Assembly (NCBI RefSeq): GCF_036825875.1
Contig: NZ_DAISXK010000012.1
Location: 6,166 to 70,165, forward strand
DNA length: 64,000 nt
Direction: 5' to 3'
Origin: Paucihalobacter sp036825875
GTDB lineage: Bacteria > Bacteroidota > Bacteroidia > Flavobacteriales > Flavobacteriaceae
A program made the position numbers and the translations under genes. This document shows positions 8,369-15,921 of the stretch, in pieces (the first letter of the stretch is position 1; each line of letters begins with the position of its first letter). The notes below the pieces were generated by a model. The model did no database searches. It was not told the DNA's origin and worked only from the letters and a program-made list of their open reading frames with translations.

Positions 8369-10201
8369 TTAAATAAATTTTCTGTCTATTTTATCGGTAC
8401 CAATTGTAATAAAAGTTGCCTTATTGGACGGTGATACCGAAGGCTCCTTGCAAGCAAATAAACTATTCACCATATGGTCTTGCTCCGCAATTGTTAAATA
8501 TTGTCCGCGTTTGACTGCCAAACTCTTTGCCATGGACTTTGCTAATAAATCGGTAGCACTAAAATTCGCCTCTGGCACATCGTTTTCTATATCGCTGATT
8601 AGTTGCTCAAAAATAATGGTGATTTCGCTATCGGACACGTTAAAGGGAACGCCTGTTATTTCAAGATATTCACTTTCAAATGAAGCAAATACAAAACCTG
8701 CTTGTTCCAATTCGGTTTGTAGTTCTTTTAAAATTTCCATGTCCGATTTTGAAAAGTTCAACTTCAATTGAAATAATAGTTGTTGTGTAACTGCCGTTTT
8801 TACGGTCATACTTTTCAACAGCGATTCGTATAAAATTCGTTGATGCGCGCGGTATTGATCTATAATAAGCAAACCCGATTTTAAAGTGCTTACAATATAT
8901 TTTTGTTGCAACTGAAAAGTGGATTGTTTTTTCTCTTTATGTTGATCGTCAAACAACACCGAATTTTCAGCCTTGCTTTCAAATTCAATATTAGAAAAAT
9001 TATCATCGTTTGAGTCGGTGGCGGTTTCTACATACAAGCTTTCCCAATGCGGCTGTGGTGATTTCTGAAAGCCTTGCGATTTAAATGACGATTCTTTAAA
9101 CGGATTGTAGTTTCTATCCACTTGAATTCCTGGCGCAGATGCGGCTTTATCTTTATAATTATAAGGTGTATTTAAGTTTTGATCACTTTCAAAATCCAAA
9201 ACCGGAGCCACATTAAATTGACCCAAACTATGCTTAACAGCCGAACGAATAATGGCGTAAAGCGTGTGTTCGTCTTCAAACTTAATCTCTGTTTTGGTTG
9301 GATGGATATTGATGTCAATAGATTCAGGATTCACCTGCAAGTTTAAAAAATAACTGGGGTGATAGGTATCCTTAATCAATCCGTCAAATGCTGCATTTAC
9401 AGCATGATTTAAGTACGCACTTTTAATAAAACGATTGTTGACAAAGAAAAACTGCTCTGTTTTAGTTTTTCTGGAATATTCGGGTTTTGCTACAAATCCT
9501 GAAATGGTAACAATTTCAGTGGTTTCTTCGACGGGCACCAATTTTTCGTTGGTTTTACTTCCGAATATATTGACGATTCGTTGTCGGTAATTAGTTTTTG
9601 GCAAATTAAACAACTCGCCACCATTGTGGTACATTATAAATTCAATAGTAGGATGTGCAAGCGCTACACGATGGAATTCATCAATAATATGACGTAATTC
9701 AACTGTATTCGACTTTAAAAAATTTCTACGTGCGGGAATATTAAAAAACAAATTCTTCACCGAAATAGAAGTTCCTTTGGGTGTCACTACAACTTCTTGC
9801 GATTTAACCTGACTGCCCTCAATAACGATAGCGGTTCCTAAATCTTGATAATCGGGCTTGGTTTTTAGTTCAACATGGGCAATTGCCGCAATACTAGCCA
9901 GTGCTTCTCCGCGGAAACCTTTGGTTTGAAGTTGAAATAAATCTTCAGCTGATTTAATTTTTGAAGTGGCATGACGCTCAAAACTCATTCTGGCATCAGT
10001 ATCACTCATGCCTTTGCCATCATCAATCACTTGGATCTGGGTTTTTCCTGCGTCTTTTATAATCAGTTTTATGCTTGTTGCATCGGCGTCAATGGCATTC
10101 TCAACCAGCTCTTTAACTACCGAAGCTGGTCTTTGAACCACTTCACCTGCAGCTATTTGGTTGGCAACATGATCCGGTAATAATTGAATGATATCTGCCA
10201 T
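8369..10201 (-). CDS. mutL: DNA mismatch repair protein MutL
   Basis: GHKL ATPase that links MutS mismatch recognition to downstream repair. The N-terminal motifs ELVENAIDA, DDGKGM and TKGFRGEALASI are intact. In the C-terminal domain the place of the endonuclease motif DQHA(X)2E(X)4E reads DQYRAHQRILYE (from residue 448), so only part of the metal-binding signature is kept, and the ACHxxxRAG-like element reads ACKEPSVSP. At 610 residues it is full length. It starts directly after the 10201-10485 gene (one-base overlap), in an operon that includes the two rhomboids. Confidence 0.96.
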   Translation of the reverse strand: MADIIQLLPDHVANQIAAGEVVQRPASVVKELVENAIDADATSIKLIIKDAGKTQIQVIDDGKGMSDTDARMSFERHATSKIKSAEDLFQLQTKGFRGEALASIAAIAHVELKTKPDYQDLGTAIVIEGSQVKSQEVVVTPKGTSISVKNLFFNIPARRNFLKSNTVELRHIIDEFHRVALAHPTIEFIMYHNGGELFNLPKTNYRQRIVNIFGSKTNEKLVPVEETTEIVTISGFVAKPEYSRKTKTEQFFFVNNRFIKSAYLNHAVNAAFDGLIKDTYHPSYFLNLQVNPESIDINIHPTKTEIKFEDEHTLYAIIRSAVKHSLGQFNVAPVLDFESDQNLNTPYNYKDKAASAPGIQVDRNYNPFKESSFKSQGFQKSPQPHWESLYVETATDSNDDNFSNIEFESKAENSVLFDDQHKEKKQSTFQLQQKYIVSTLKSGLLIIDQYRAHQRILYESLLKSMTVKTAVTQQLLFQLKLNFSKSDMEILKELQTELEQAGFVFASFESEYLEITGVPFNVSDSEITIIFEQLISDIENDVPEANFSATDLLAKSMAKSLAVKRGQYLTIAEQDHMVNSLFACKEPSVSPSNKATFITIGTDKIDRKFI

Positions 10202-10485
10202 TAGCGCGCCGTGGTAAATATTGATAAATCAAAATCTATTATGAATAAAAATATCAGCACCAAAATAGCCACAATTATAAGTACACGACGGTTGGCTTGC
10301 TTATCAGGATTGGTTTTATAATCGGTTAGGGCATTCACTAATTTTTGTTTAACGCCTTTGTTGCTAGCATCATTCACACGAAATTCATTAAACTTTCGCT
10401 TAATTTCATAAGGATTACCTTCGCCTTTGTAGTAACGAGGTTTGTAATCGTATGATTTGTTTTGAAGCGGTTTAAAAAATCTCAT
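10201..10485 (-). CDS. Small tail-anchored membrane protein upstream of mutL
   Basis: A 94-residue protein: a basic soluble head (FKPLQNKSYDYKPRYYKGE) and one C-terminal membrane helix (RRVLIIVAILVLIFLFII). Homologues beside ribH in flavobacteria are often labelled riboflavin synthase subunit beta, which the sequence does not support; no catalytic residues of such an enzyme are visible. Its end abuts mutL by one base and its start overlaps the upstream gene by 14 bp, so the three are tightly coupled. Function unknown. Confidence 0.7.
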   Translation of the reverse strand: MRFFKPLQNKSYDYKPRYYKGEGNPYEIKRKFNEFRVNDASNKGVKQKLVNALTDYKTNPDKQANRRVLIIVAILVLIFLFIIDFDLSIFTTAR

Positions 10486-10705
10486 AATTGTCTGGTATAT
10501 TTGATAACACGTACATCAAAATCAGTACCACAAGCAGTAATATTACCAATAAAGTCATTCTTGACAGTTTAAAGGATTTATGTCTGGTATCTTGTCTTTG
10601 CCTAAGCCATTTTTCCTCAAAAGGCTCCTTCACCGATTCCTTTTTAATGGATTTATGGCGCGGTTTGTAATGAAATTGCTTCGGTTTTTGTTGTTTAAAC
10701 ACCAA
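10472..10705 (-). CDS. Small tail-anchored membrane protein, likely paralogue of its neighbour
   Basis: A 77-residue protein with the same plan as the next gene downstream: a short N-terminal FKQQKPKQFHYKPRHK stretch, a basic middle, and a C-terminal membrane helix (LLVILLLVVLILMYVL). The shared FK-x(4)-K-x(2)-YKPR pattern suggests the two arose by duplication. It overlaps the 94-residue gene by 14 bp. About 100 bp without a gene separates it from ribH. Function unknown; the opposite-strand frame at 10488-10670 is a shadow. Confidence 0.65.
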   Translation of the reverse strand: MVFKQQKPKQFHYKPRHKSIKKESVKEPFEEKWLRQRQDTRHKSFKLSRMTLLVILLLVVLILMYVLSNIPDNYEIF

Positions 10706-10802
10706 TGATGTAATCTGTTTAAGCTTCTTTCAAAAGTACTTAAAATGTTAGGAAATGCTCAAGGATTACTCCTAAAAATTTGTAAACAATGTATCGTAAA
10801 GT

Positions 10803-11288
10803 TTAGGCGTTTGATCGTAAATGCGCCATCCTAACGGCTGCAACAGCTGCTTCAACACCTTTGTTGCCGTGTTTTCCTCCACTTCGGTCGATGGCTTGTT
10901 GCTTGGTATCGTCGGTTAAAACACAGAAGATTACTGGTGTTTCGCGATTGACATTCAAATCTTTAATGCCTTGTGAGACTGCGTTGCATACAAAATCGAA
11001 ATGTTTGGTTTCACCTTGAATAACGCTTCCAATGGCAATTACAGCATTCACCATTTGTTCTTGCATTTTCTTTGCTCCGTAAACCAATTCAAAACTACCC
11101 GGAACGTCCCATTTAATAATATTGGTTGGCTGCACTCCCAAATCAATTAAGGTATCAAATGCACCTTTGTATAAGGCAGAAGTGATATCACTATTCCACT
11201 CGGCAACTACAATGCCTATACGCAGCTTAGCACCGCTAGCAATGGTTTTTTTATCGTAGCCTGAGAGATTGATTCCATCGGTTGCCAT
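10803..11288 (-). CDS. ribH: 6,7-dimethyl-8-ribityllumazine synthase
   Basis: Condenses 5-amino-6-ribitylamino-uracil with 3,4-dihydroxy-2-butanone phosphate, the step before riboflavin. The family motifs are present: IGIVVAEWNSDIT near the start, PGSFELVYGAKK, GSVIQGETKHFDFV with catalytic His97, and the phosphate-binding RSGGKHGNKG near the end. 161 residues is the usual length. The gene is 11 bp downstream of the TPR gene and is probably co-transcribed with it; no FMN riboswitch is visible upstream. Confidence 0.97.
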   Translation of the reverse strand: MATDGINLSGYDKKTIASGAKLRIGIVVAEWNSDITSALYKGAFDTLIDLGVQPTNIIKWDVPGSFELVYGAKKMQEQMVNAVIAIGSVIQGETKHFDFVCNAVSQGIKDLNVNRETPVIFCVLTDDTKQQAIDRSGGKHGNKGVEAAVAAVRMAHLRSNA

Positions 11289-11299
11289 GACCTTCTATT

Positions 11300-12064
11300 T
11301 TATAGTTGCGCTTGGGCTTTACCGATTAATATATCAATGTTTGTTGCTTCAGTAGATTTAGAGAAATCTTTTTTAATACGTTCAAAATATTTGAAGGCTT
11401 TGTCATTTTTATTTAATGATAACGCCAACTTTCCTGCCTTAGATAAATACATTGGCGTGGTGAAGTCATTTGTAGAAGCAGAAATTGCTTTCTCATAATA
11501 TTCTAAAGCATCCTCTGGTTGATTCAATTGTACAAAGGCATCGCCAATAGCACCTTTAGAAATGGCATTCAACATTATATCGTCACTAGAAAACTTACCT
11601 AAATATTTCACGGCATTTGGATAGTCTTTTAAATTTAAGTAAGACATTCCAGCGTAATAATTAGCCATATTAGCTGCTGGCGTGCCGCTGTATTCTTCAA
11701 TGATATCTAACATTCCAAATTTACCTTCGCCGCCATTAAGAGCCATAGTAAACAACGAATCTTTTTCAGCGCCGTTCACCGCTTGATCAAAATATTGTTG
11801 CGCTTTGAACATTTCGTTCATAGCTTCTTGCTGCTTAGGTTCGGCTATAAATTTGTTGTATCCTAATACCCCTAAGATTACAACAGCAATAACTGCTACT
11901 GCACCAAATATATATTTCTGGTTATTCGCTACCCATTCTTCTGTTTTGGAAGCAGATTCATCTAGGGTATTAAAAACTTCAGCTGTTGTTGAGTTGTCCT
12001 CAATGGCTTCATTCTTTTCTTTATCTGTTTTTGGTTTGTAACCTCTTTTCTTATAAGTTGCCAT
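11300..12064 (-). CDS. Tetratricopeptide-repeat membrane protein
   Basis: A 254-residue protein with a hydrophilic N-terminus (1-48), one membrane helix (YIFGAVAVIAVVILGVLGYN), then several TPR-like helical pairs such as NYYAGMSYLNLKDYPNAVKYL and GDAFVQLNQPEDALEYYEKA. The arrangement resembles YfgM/CcmI-type TPR proteins that hold partners in the periplasm. It directly precedes ribH, but no link to flavin synthesis is apparent. A likely promoter lies at 12086-12093. Confidence 0.85.
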   Translation of the reverse strand: MATYKKRGYKPKTDKEKNEAIEDNSTTAEVFNTLDESASKTEEWVANNQKYIFGAVAVIAVVILGVLGYNKFIAEPKQQEAMNEMFKAQQYFDQAVNGAEKDSLFTMALNGGEGKFGMLDIIEEYSGTPAANMANYYAGMSYLNLKDYPNAVKYLGKFSSDDIMLNAISKGAIGDAFVQLNQPEDALEYYEKAISASTNDFTTPMYLSKAGKLALSLNKNDKAFKYFERIKKDFSKSTEATNIDILIGKAQAQL

Positions 12065-12085
12065 ATTTTCTCAATTTATGCGTGG

Positions 12086-12093
12086 CAAAAATA
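12086..12093 (-). promoter_or_regulatory. Probable -7 element for the TPR-ribH operon
   Basis: On the minus strand the sequence reads TATTTTTGC, an exact match to the Bacteroidota -7 consensus TAnnTTTGY, 21 bp before the ATG at 12064. No clear TTG -33 box is seen at the expected spacing, so this is a moderate call. Confidence 0.4.
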
Positions 12094-12140
12094 TAATTTT
12101 TATTGGTATTTAAAAGCTTATTTATTTGTTATTTTGCAAT

Positions 12141-12200
12141 ATGTACAGCTGGATTAAACAGTTGTTGACCTTACTCAAAAAATTGCTGATAAAATTTTAA
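12141..12200 (+). CDS. Possible 19-residue leader ORF overlapping the recF start
   Basis: An ATG at 12141 opens a short frame, MYSWIKQLLTLLKKLLIKF, whose TAA overlaps the recF ATG by one base (TAATG). The peptide is cationic and would form an amphipathic helix. The overlap is the type used for translational coupling. Against it, a TATTTTGC element at about 12131-12138 could place the transcription start too close to the ATG for translation. It is too short for composition to prove anything. Confidence 0.25.
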   Translation: MYSWIKQLLTLLKKLLIKF

Positions 12201-13279
12201 TGGTTTTACAAACGCTATCCCTTTTAAATTATAAGAATTTTGAGAGTCAATCCTTTGATTTCGACAACAAAATAAATTGTTTTGTTGGTGAAAACGGCAA
12301 GGGTAAAACCAACGTTTTAGACGCCATTTTTCACTTGGCGATTGGCAAAAGTTACTTCAACCCTATCACCACCCAAAACATCAAACACGACGAAGCCTTT
12401 TTTGTAATTGATGGCGTTTTTGAAAAATTAGAGCGCGAAGAGAAAATTGTAGTTTCTTTTAAAAAAGGTCAGAAAAAAATTATCAAACGCAATGGGAAAA
12501 TCTACGATAAGTTTAGCGACCATATTGGGTTTATTCCGCTGGTTATAATTTCACCGGCCGATAGAGATTTAATTATTGAAGGCAGCGAAACGCGCAGAAA
12601 ATTTATCGATACCGTAATTTCACAAGGTGATAGAGGTTACCTTCAAAATTTGATAAACTACAATAAAGTATTGGCGCAACGGAACGCTTTACTTAAATAT
12701 TTTGCACTCAATAATACCTTCAACAAAGAAACTTTAGAAGTTTATAACGAGCAACTTGATAAGTACGGAGCTGAGATTCATACCAAAAGATCCGTTTTTC
12801 TGGAGCAATTTATTCCTATTTTCAAAAGCCGTTATAAAGCCATCAGCAACAATAAAGAAACCATCGATATTGCTTATAAAAGTGATTTGTTTGAAGTTGA
12901 TTTAAAATCTCTTCTTCAACTAAATATAAACAAAGACAAAGCACTTCAATACACCAGTGTTGGTACACATAAAGACGATTTAAATTTTGAAATTGACCAA
13001 TATCCCATAAAAAAGTTTGGTAGTCAAGGTCAGCAGAAATCTTTTTTAATTGCTTTAAAGCTGGCCGAATTCGATTTTATAAAACAACAAAGCGGTGTAT
13101 CGCCTATTTTACTGTTGGATGATATTTTTGATAAATTAGATGAAAATCGCGTGGCCCAAATTATTGAATTGGTAAACAACGATAATTTCGGACAGTTGTT
13201 TTTAAGTGATACGCATCCCGAAAGAACCGAAATGGCAGTTAAACAAACCCATCAATCTTATAAAATATTTAAGTTATGA
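12200..13279 (+). CDS. recF: DNA replication and repair protein RecF
   Basis: SMC-like ATPase that helps load RecA at gaps and supports fork restart. Walker A is GENGKGKTN (residues 30-38), the ABC signature region reads FGSQGQQKSFLIALKLAEF, and Walker B is PILLLDDIFDKLDENR. 359 residues is full length. It starts a plus-strand operon; its TGA overlaps the following ATG (ATGA). recF is not beside dnaA or dnaN here, as is usual in Bacteroidota. Confidence 0.97.
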   Translation: MVLQTLSLLNYKNFESQSFDFDNKINCFVGENGKGKTNVLDAIFHLAIGKSYFNPITTQNIKHDEAFFVIDGVFEKLEREEKIVVSFKKGQKKIIKRNGKIYDKFSDHIGFIPLVIISPADRDLIIEGSETRRKFIDTVISQGDRGYLQNLINYNKVLAQRNALLKYFALNNTFNKETLEVYNEQLDKYGAEIHTKRSVFLEQFIPIFKSRYKAISNNKETIDIAYKSDLFEVDLKSLLQLNINKDKALQYTSVGTHKDDLNFEIDQYPIKKFGSQGQQKSFLIALKLAEFDFIKQQSGVSPILLLDDIFDKLDENRVAQIIELVNNDNFGQLFLSDTHPERTEMAVKQTHQSYKIFKL

Positions 13280-13689
13280 GTAGAATTACAACCTTAATAA
13301 TCGCTTTATTTCTAGTGTCTTGCTCCGATAATCCTGAAAAAATGCTCACGCATCTTAATGGCTATTGGGAAATAAGTAAAGCCGAAATGAATGATGGTAT
13401 TGAAAAAGATTACAACTTCAATGCATCCATAGATTATATTATGGTAAATGATAGTTTAAAAGGTTTCAGGAAAAAACTCTCGCCAAATTTTGACGGCAGC
13501 TTTACCACATCGCAAGACGCCGAAGCCATTGAAGTTAAAATTGAAAACGACAGTTTAAATTTATACTACTCCACGCCCTACGCGAAATGGAAAGAAACTG
13601 TTTTAGAAGCGAATGAAACCCATTTGAAGATCGTTAACTTCAAAAAAGATGTGTATCTTTATAAACGTTATGTACCGCTAGATTTGTAA
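13276..13689 (+). CDS. Lipoprotein, lipocalin-like
   Basis: A 137-residue lipoprotein: the signal peptide MSRITTLIIALFLVSC ends in a lipobox Cys16. The rest is rich in alternating beta-strand pattern, with HLNGYWEISKAE near the start, the type of motif seen in small lipocalin-like flavobacterial lipoproteins. It overlaps recF by 4 bp and precedes the DUF721 gene by 2 bp, so it is co-expressed with replication genes, probably only as an operon passenger. No function can be assigned. Confidence 0.75.
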   Translation: MSRITTLIIALFLVSCSDNPEKMLTHLNGYWEISKAEMNDGIEKDYNFNASIDYIMVNDSLKGFRKKLSPNFDGSFTTSQDAEAIEVKIENDSLNLYYSTPYAKWKETVLEANETHLKIVNFKKDVYLYKRYVPLDL

Positions 13690-13691
13690 AC

Positions 13692-13988
13692 ATGAGTAAA
13701 AGACAAAACGACCACTTACCTATTTCGTATATTTTAAAATCGTTTGTTGAAACCAATAAATTGGAACACGGTTTAAACGACGTGCAGGTGCGTGAAGCTT
13801 GGGCTGAACTTATGGGATCTGGCGTTAACAATTACACCGACAAAGTTTACCTTCATGGAAGCAAATTGTTTGTGAATTTAAGTTCGAGCGTTCTTCGGGA
13901 AGAGCTAAGTTACGGCAAAGACAAAATTTGTAAAATGCTCAACGAACACTTGGGTAAAGCTGTTGTAACCGAAGTGATTCTAAAATAA
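13692..13988 (+). CDS. DUF721 (DciA-like) protein
   Basis: A 98-residue DUF721 protein. DciA, which carries this domain, is the replicative helicase loader or operator in most bacteria lacking DnaC/DnaI. Family features visible are the N-terminal helix ISYILKSFVE, the VREAWAELMG segment, and LFVNLSSSVLREELSYGKDKI followed by the basic end. It is the minimal-length form. The location just behind recF mirrors other phyla, where DUF721 sits beside recF, and supports a role in replication. Confidence 0.8.
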   Translation: MSKRQNDHLPISYILKSFVETNKLEHGLNDVQVREAWAELMGSGVNNYTDKVYLHGSKLFVNLSSSVLREELSYGKDKICKMLNEHLGKAVVTEVILK

Positions 13989-13996
13989 CCTGATAA

Positions 13997-14539
13997 ATGT
14001 CGCTTACTTCTAAAATACTAATCTTTCTTTTTATTTTAACTCTTATGTCTCAGAACACCACTATTTTCAATTTTTCAAAAGATACTAAAAAGAATAGTTG
14101 GATTGTAGTAAACGATGACGTTATGGGTGGAATTTCAAATAGTACTATAACTGTTAATACAAATGGATATGGTGTTTTTAGAGGAAGTGTTTCCTTAGAA
14201 AATAACGGCGGATTTGCTTCTGTACGACATGCAGTAAAAGGCGCCAATCTAACCGCACATTCCAAATTTATCATCAAAATTAAAGGTGACGGAAAAAAAT
14301 ATCAATTTAGATGTAAAGCACGCTCAAATGAGAGACATAGCTACGTTTACGACTTTAAAACCAATGGTGACTGGCAGGAAATTGAAATTCCGTTTTCTGA
14401 AATGTATCCGCGTTTTAGAGGCAATAATTTAAATATGTCCAATTACGCAGGCGATGCGCTTTCTGAGGTAGCTTTTTTAATTGGCAACAACAAACCAGAA
14501 AACTTTAAATTAGAAATAGATTATATAAACGTGCAGTGA
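13997..14539 (+). CDS. CIA30 family protein
   Basis: A 180-residue protein with an N-terminal hydrophobic segment (ILIFLFILTLMSQNTT) and a CIA30 (galactose-binding-like beta sandwich) domain. Typical motifs are WIVVNDDVMGGISNS and a central GDGKKYQFRCKAR. CIA30 was named for a mitochondrial complex I assembly factor; bacterial members are mostly uncharacterised. Whether the hydrophobic segment is a cleaved signal is uncertain. It lies 8 bp after the DUF721 gene. Confidence 0.8.
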   Translation: MSLTSKILIFLFILTLMSQNTTIFNFSKDTKKNSWIVVNDDVMGGISNSTITVNTNGYGVFRGSVSLENNGGFASVRHAVKGANLTAHSKFIIKIKGDGKKYQFRCKARSNERHSYVYDFKTNGDWQEIEIPFSEMYPRFRGNNLNMSNYAGDALSEVAFLIGNNKPENFKLEIDYINVQ

Positions 14540-14563
14540 TCTTAACCCATTAAATTTTGTTTT

Positions 14564-15217
14564 ATGGCAACAAAAAGATTTCTTTTCATTTTTTCAATGT
14601 CGTTTTTATTGGTAACATTAGGTTGTTCTACCACGAAAAATCAGACGGCGAAAGTCAATAAAAACTTTGACGATCAGCAACTCGTCATGATTCTGAATGC
14701 CAACAACAATACCCCGATGCGCGTTTTTAAAATCAATAATGTTCAAGATTCTTTACTCTTAAGAAAACAAAGTGAAGATGTGGTTATCATCCCAAACGAT
14801 ACTACCTTAAAACATTTCACCAATAGATTATTTGCTACCGTGCGCGACAGTCTCTCGCTTGGTGTAGGTATCGCGGCTCCTCAAGTGGGTATTTTAAAAA
14901 ATATTATTTGGGTGCAACGTTTTGATAAAGAAGAATTTCCTTTTGAAGTGTACCTCAACCCGAAAATTATTCAATATTCTCAAAAAAAACAAACCCGCGC
15001 CGAAGGTTGTTTGTCTATTCCCAACCGAAGAGAAACGCTGAATTGTAGAGCGTATGCTATTTTGCTCGAATATATCACATTAGAAGGAGAACATCGTACA
15101 GAAATGGTCGAAGACTTCACCGCTATTATTTTCCAGCATGAAGTAGATCATCTCAATGGCGTTTTGTACATCGATTTAATGGATGAAGCTTTGAAAATAA
15201 ATTCAGTTTCAAACTAA
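14564..15217 (+). CDS. Peptide deformylase-like lipoprotein
   Basis: A 217-residue protein that combines a lipoprotein signal (FIFSMSFLLVTLGC, lipid-modified Cys21) with a complete deformylase catalytic set: GVGIAAPQ (100-107), EGCLS with metal-ligand Cys149, and HEVDH (192-196). Deformylases act on nascent formyl-Met in the cytoplasm, so an exported version with intact metal ligands is unusual. It is probably a periplasmic or outer-membrane-tethered metallopeptidase or deformylase with another substrate. Normal cytoplasmic def is not in this window. It lies 24 bp downstream of the CIA30 gene. Confidence 0.85.
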   Translation: MATKRFLFIFSMSFLLVTLGCSTTKNQTAKVNKNFDDQQLVMILNANNNTPMRVFKINNVQDSLLLRKQSEDVVIIPNDTTLKHFTNRLFATVRDSLSLGVGIAAPQVGILKNIIWVQRFDKEEFPFEVYLNPKIIQYSQKKQTRAEGCLSIPNRRETLNCRAYAILLEYITLEGEHRTEMVEDFTAIIFQHEVDHLNGVLYIDLMDEALKINSVSN

Positions 15218-15231
15218 AACTTTTAAATTTA

Positions 15232-15921
15232 ATGCCCCAAACTACAATAGTTTCTTTTTTTAAGTACAAAGGCTTTAGGCACCAATGGCAAGCCTTTGTA
15301 AGAATGGGTCGTCCGCCATTATTAAATCAAACTATTGAAGGACTTACTTTTTGGAAAGCACTCGGTAGCGGCAGTGGTAACGGATTTTCAATTTGGCCAG
15401 ATTTCTCAATGTTTGGTTTACTCACGGTATTTAATTCTGAAAAAGAAGCGAGTGCATTTATAAATTCAGACCTTATAAAAAACTACACTGAAACTGCCGA
15501 AAAGTTTAGTCATATTTGGATGCATTCCGTTAAGGCACATGGTCAGTGGAGCAAACAGGAGCCTTTTATTTCTTCGGAAAAATTCAACGAAGAAAAACCA
15601 TTGGCGGTAATTACACGTGCCACTATAAAACCGAAATTGGCTTATAAATTCTGGAAATACGTGCCATCGGTGTCAAAATCTATGGATGGTTACAACGGAC
15701 TTATTTTCACCAAAGGCATAGGCGAATGGCCTATTTTTATGCAAGCCACGTTTTCACTTTGGGAACAAGGCTCACAAATGATGGATTACGCATACAAAAA
15801 TCCTAAGCATGCCGAAATGGTTAAAAAAACACGCGAATTGGGCTGGTATTCAGAAGAAATGTTTTCCCGCTTCCACCCTTTCAAAATTGAAGGTGATTTG
15901 ATTGATTATCGTATTAGGTAG
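15232..15921 (+). CDS. Spheroidene monooxygenase (CrtA)-like protein
   Basis: A 229-residue protein resembling CrtA, the oxygenase that adds a keto group to acyclic carotenoids in phototrophs. The similarity is in ALGSGSGNGFSIWPDFSMFG and in RATIKPKLAYKFWKYVPSV. No other carotenoid gene is near, so substrate and even reaction are open. It starts 14 bp after the deformylase-like gene and its last 8 bp overlap the 3' end of rimO on the other strand. Confidence 0.7.
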   Translation: MPQTTIVSFFKYKGFRHQWQAFVRMGRPPLLNQTIEGLTFWKALGSGSGNGFSIWPDFSMFGLLTVFNSEKEASAFINSDLIKNYTETAEKFSHIWMHSVKAHGQWSKQEPFISSEKFNEEKPLAVITRATIKPKLAYKFWKYVPSVSKSMDGYNGLIFTKGIGEWPIFMQATFSLWEQGSQMMDYAYKNPKHAEMVKKTRELGWYSEEMFSRFHPFKIEGDLIDYRIR

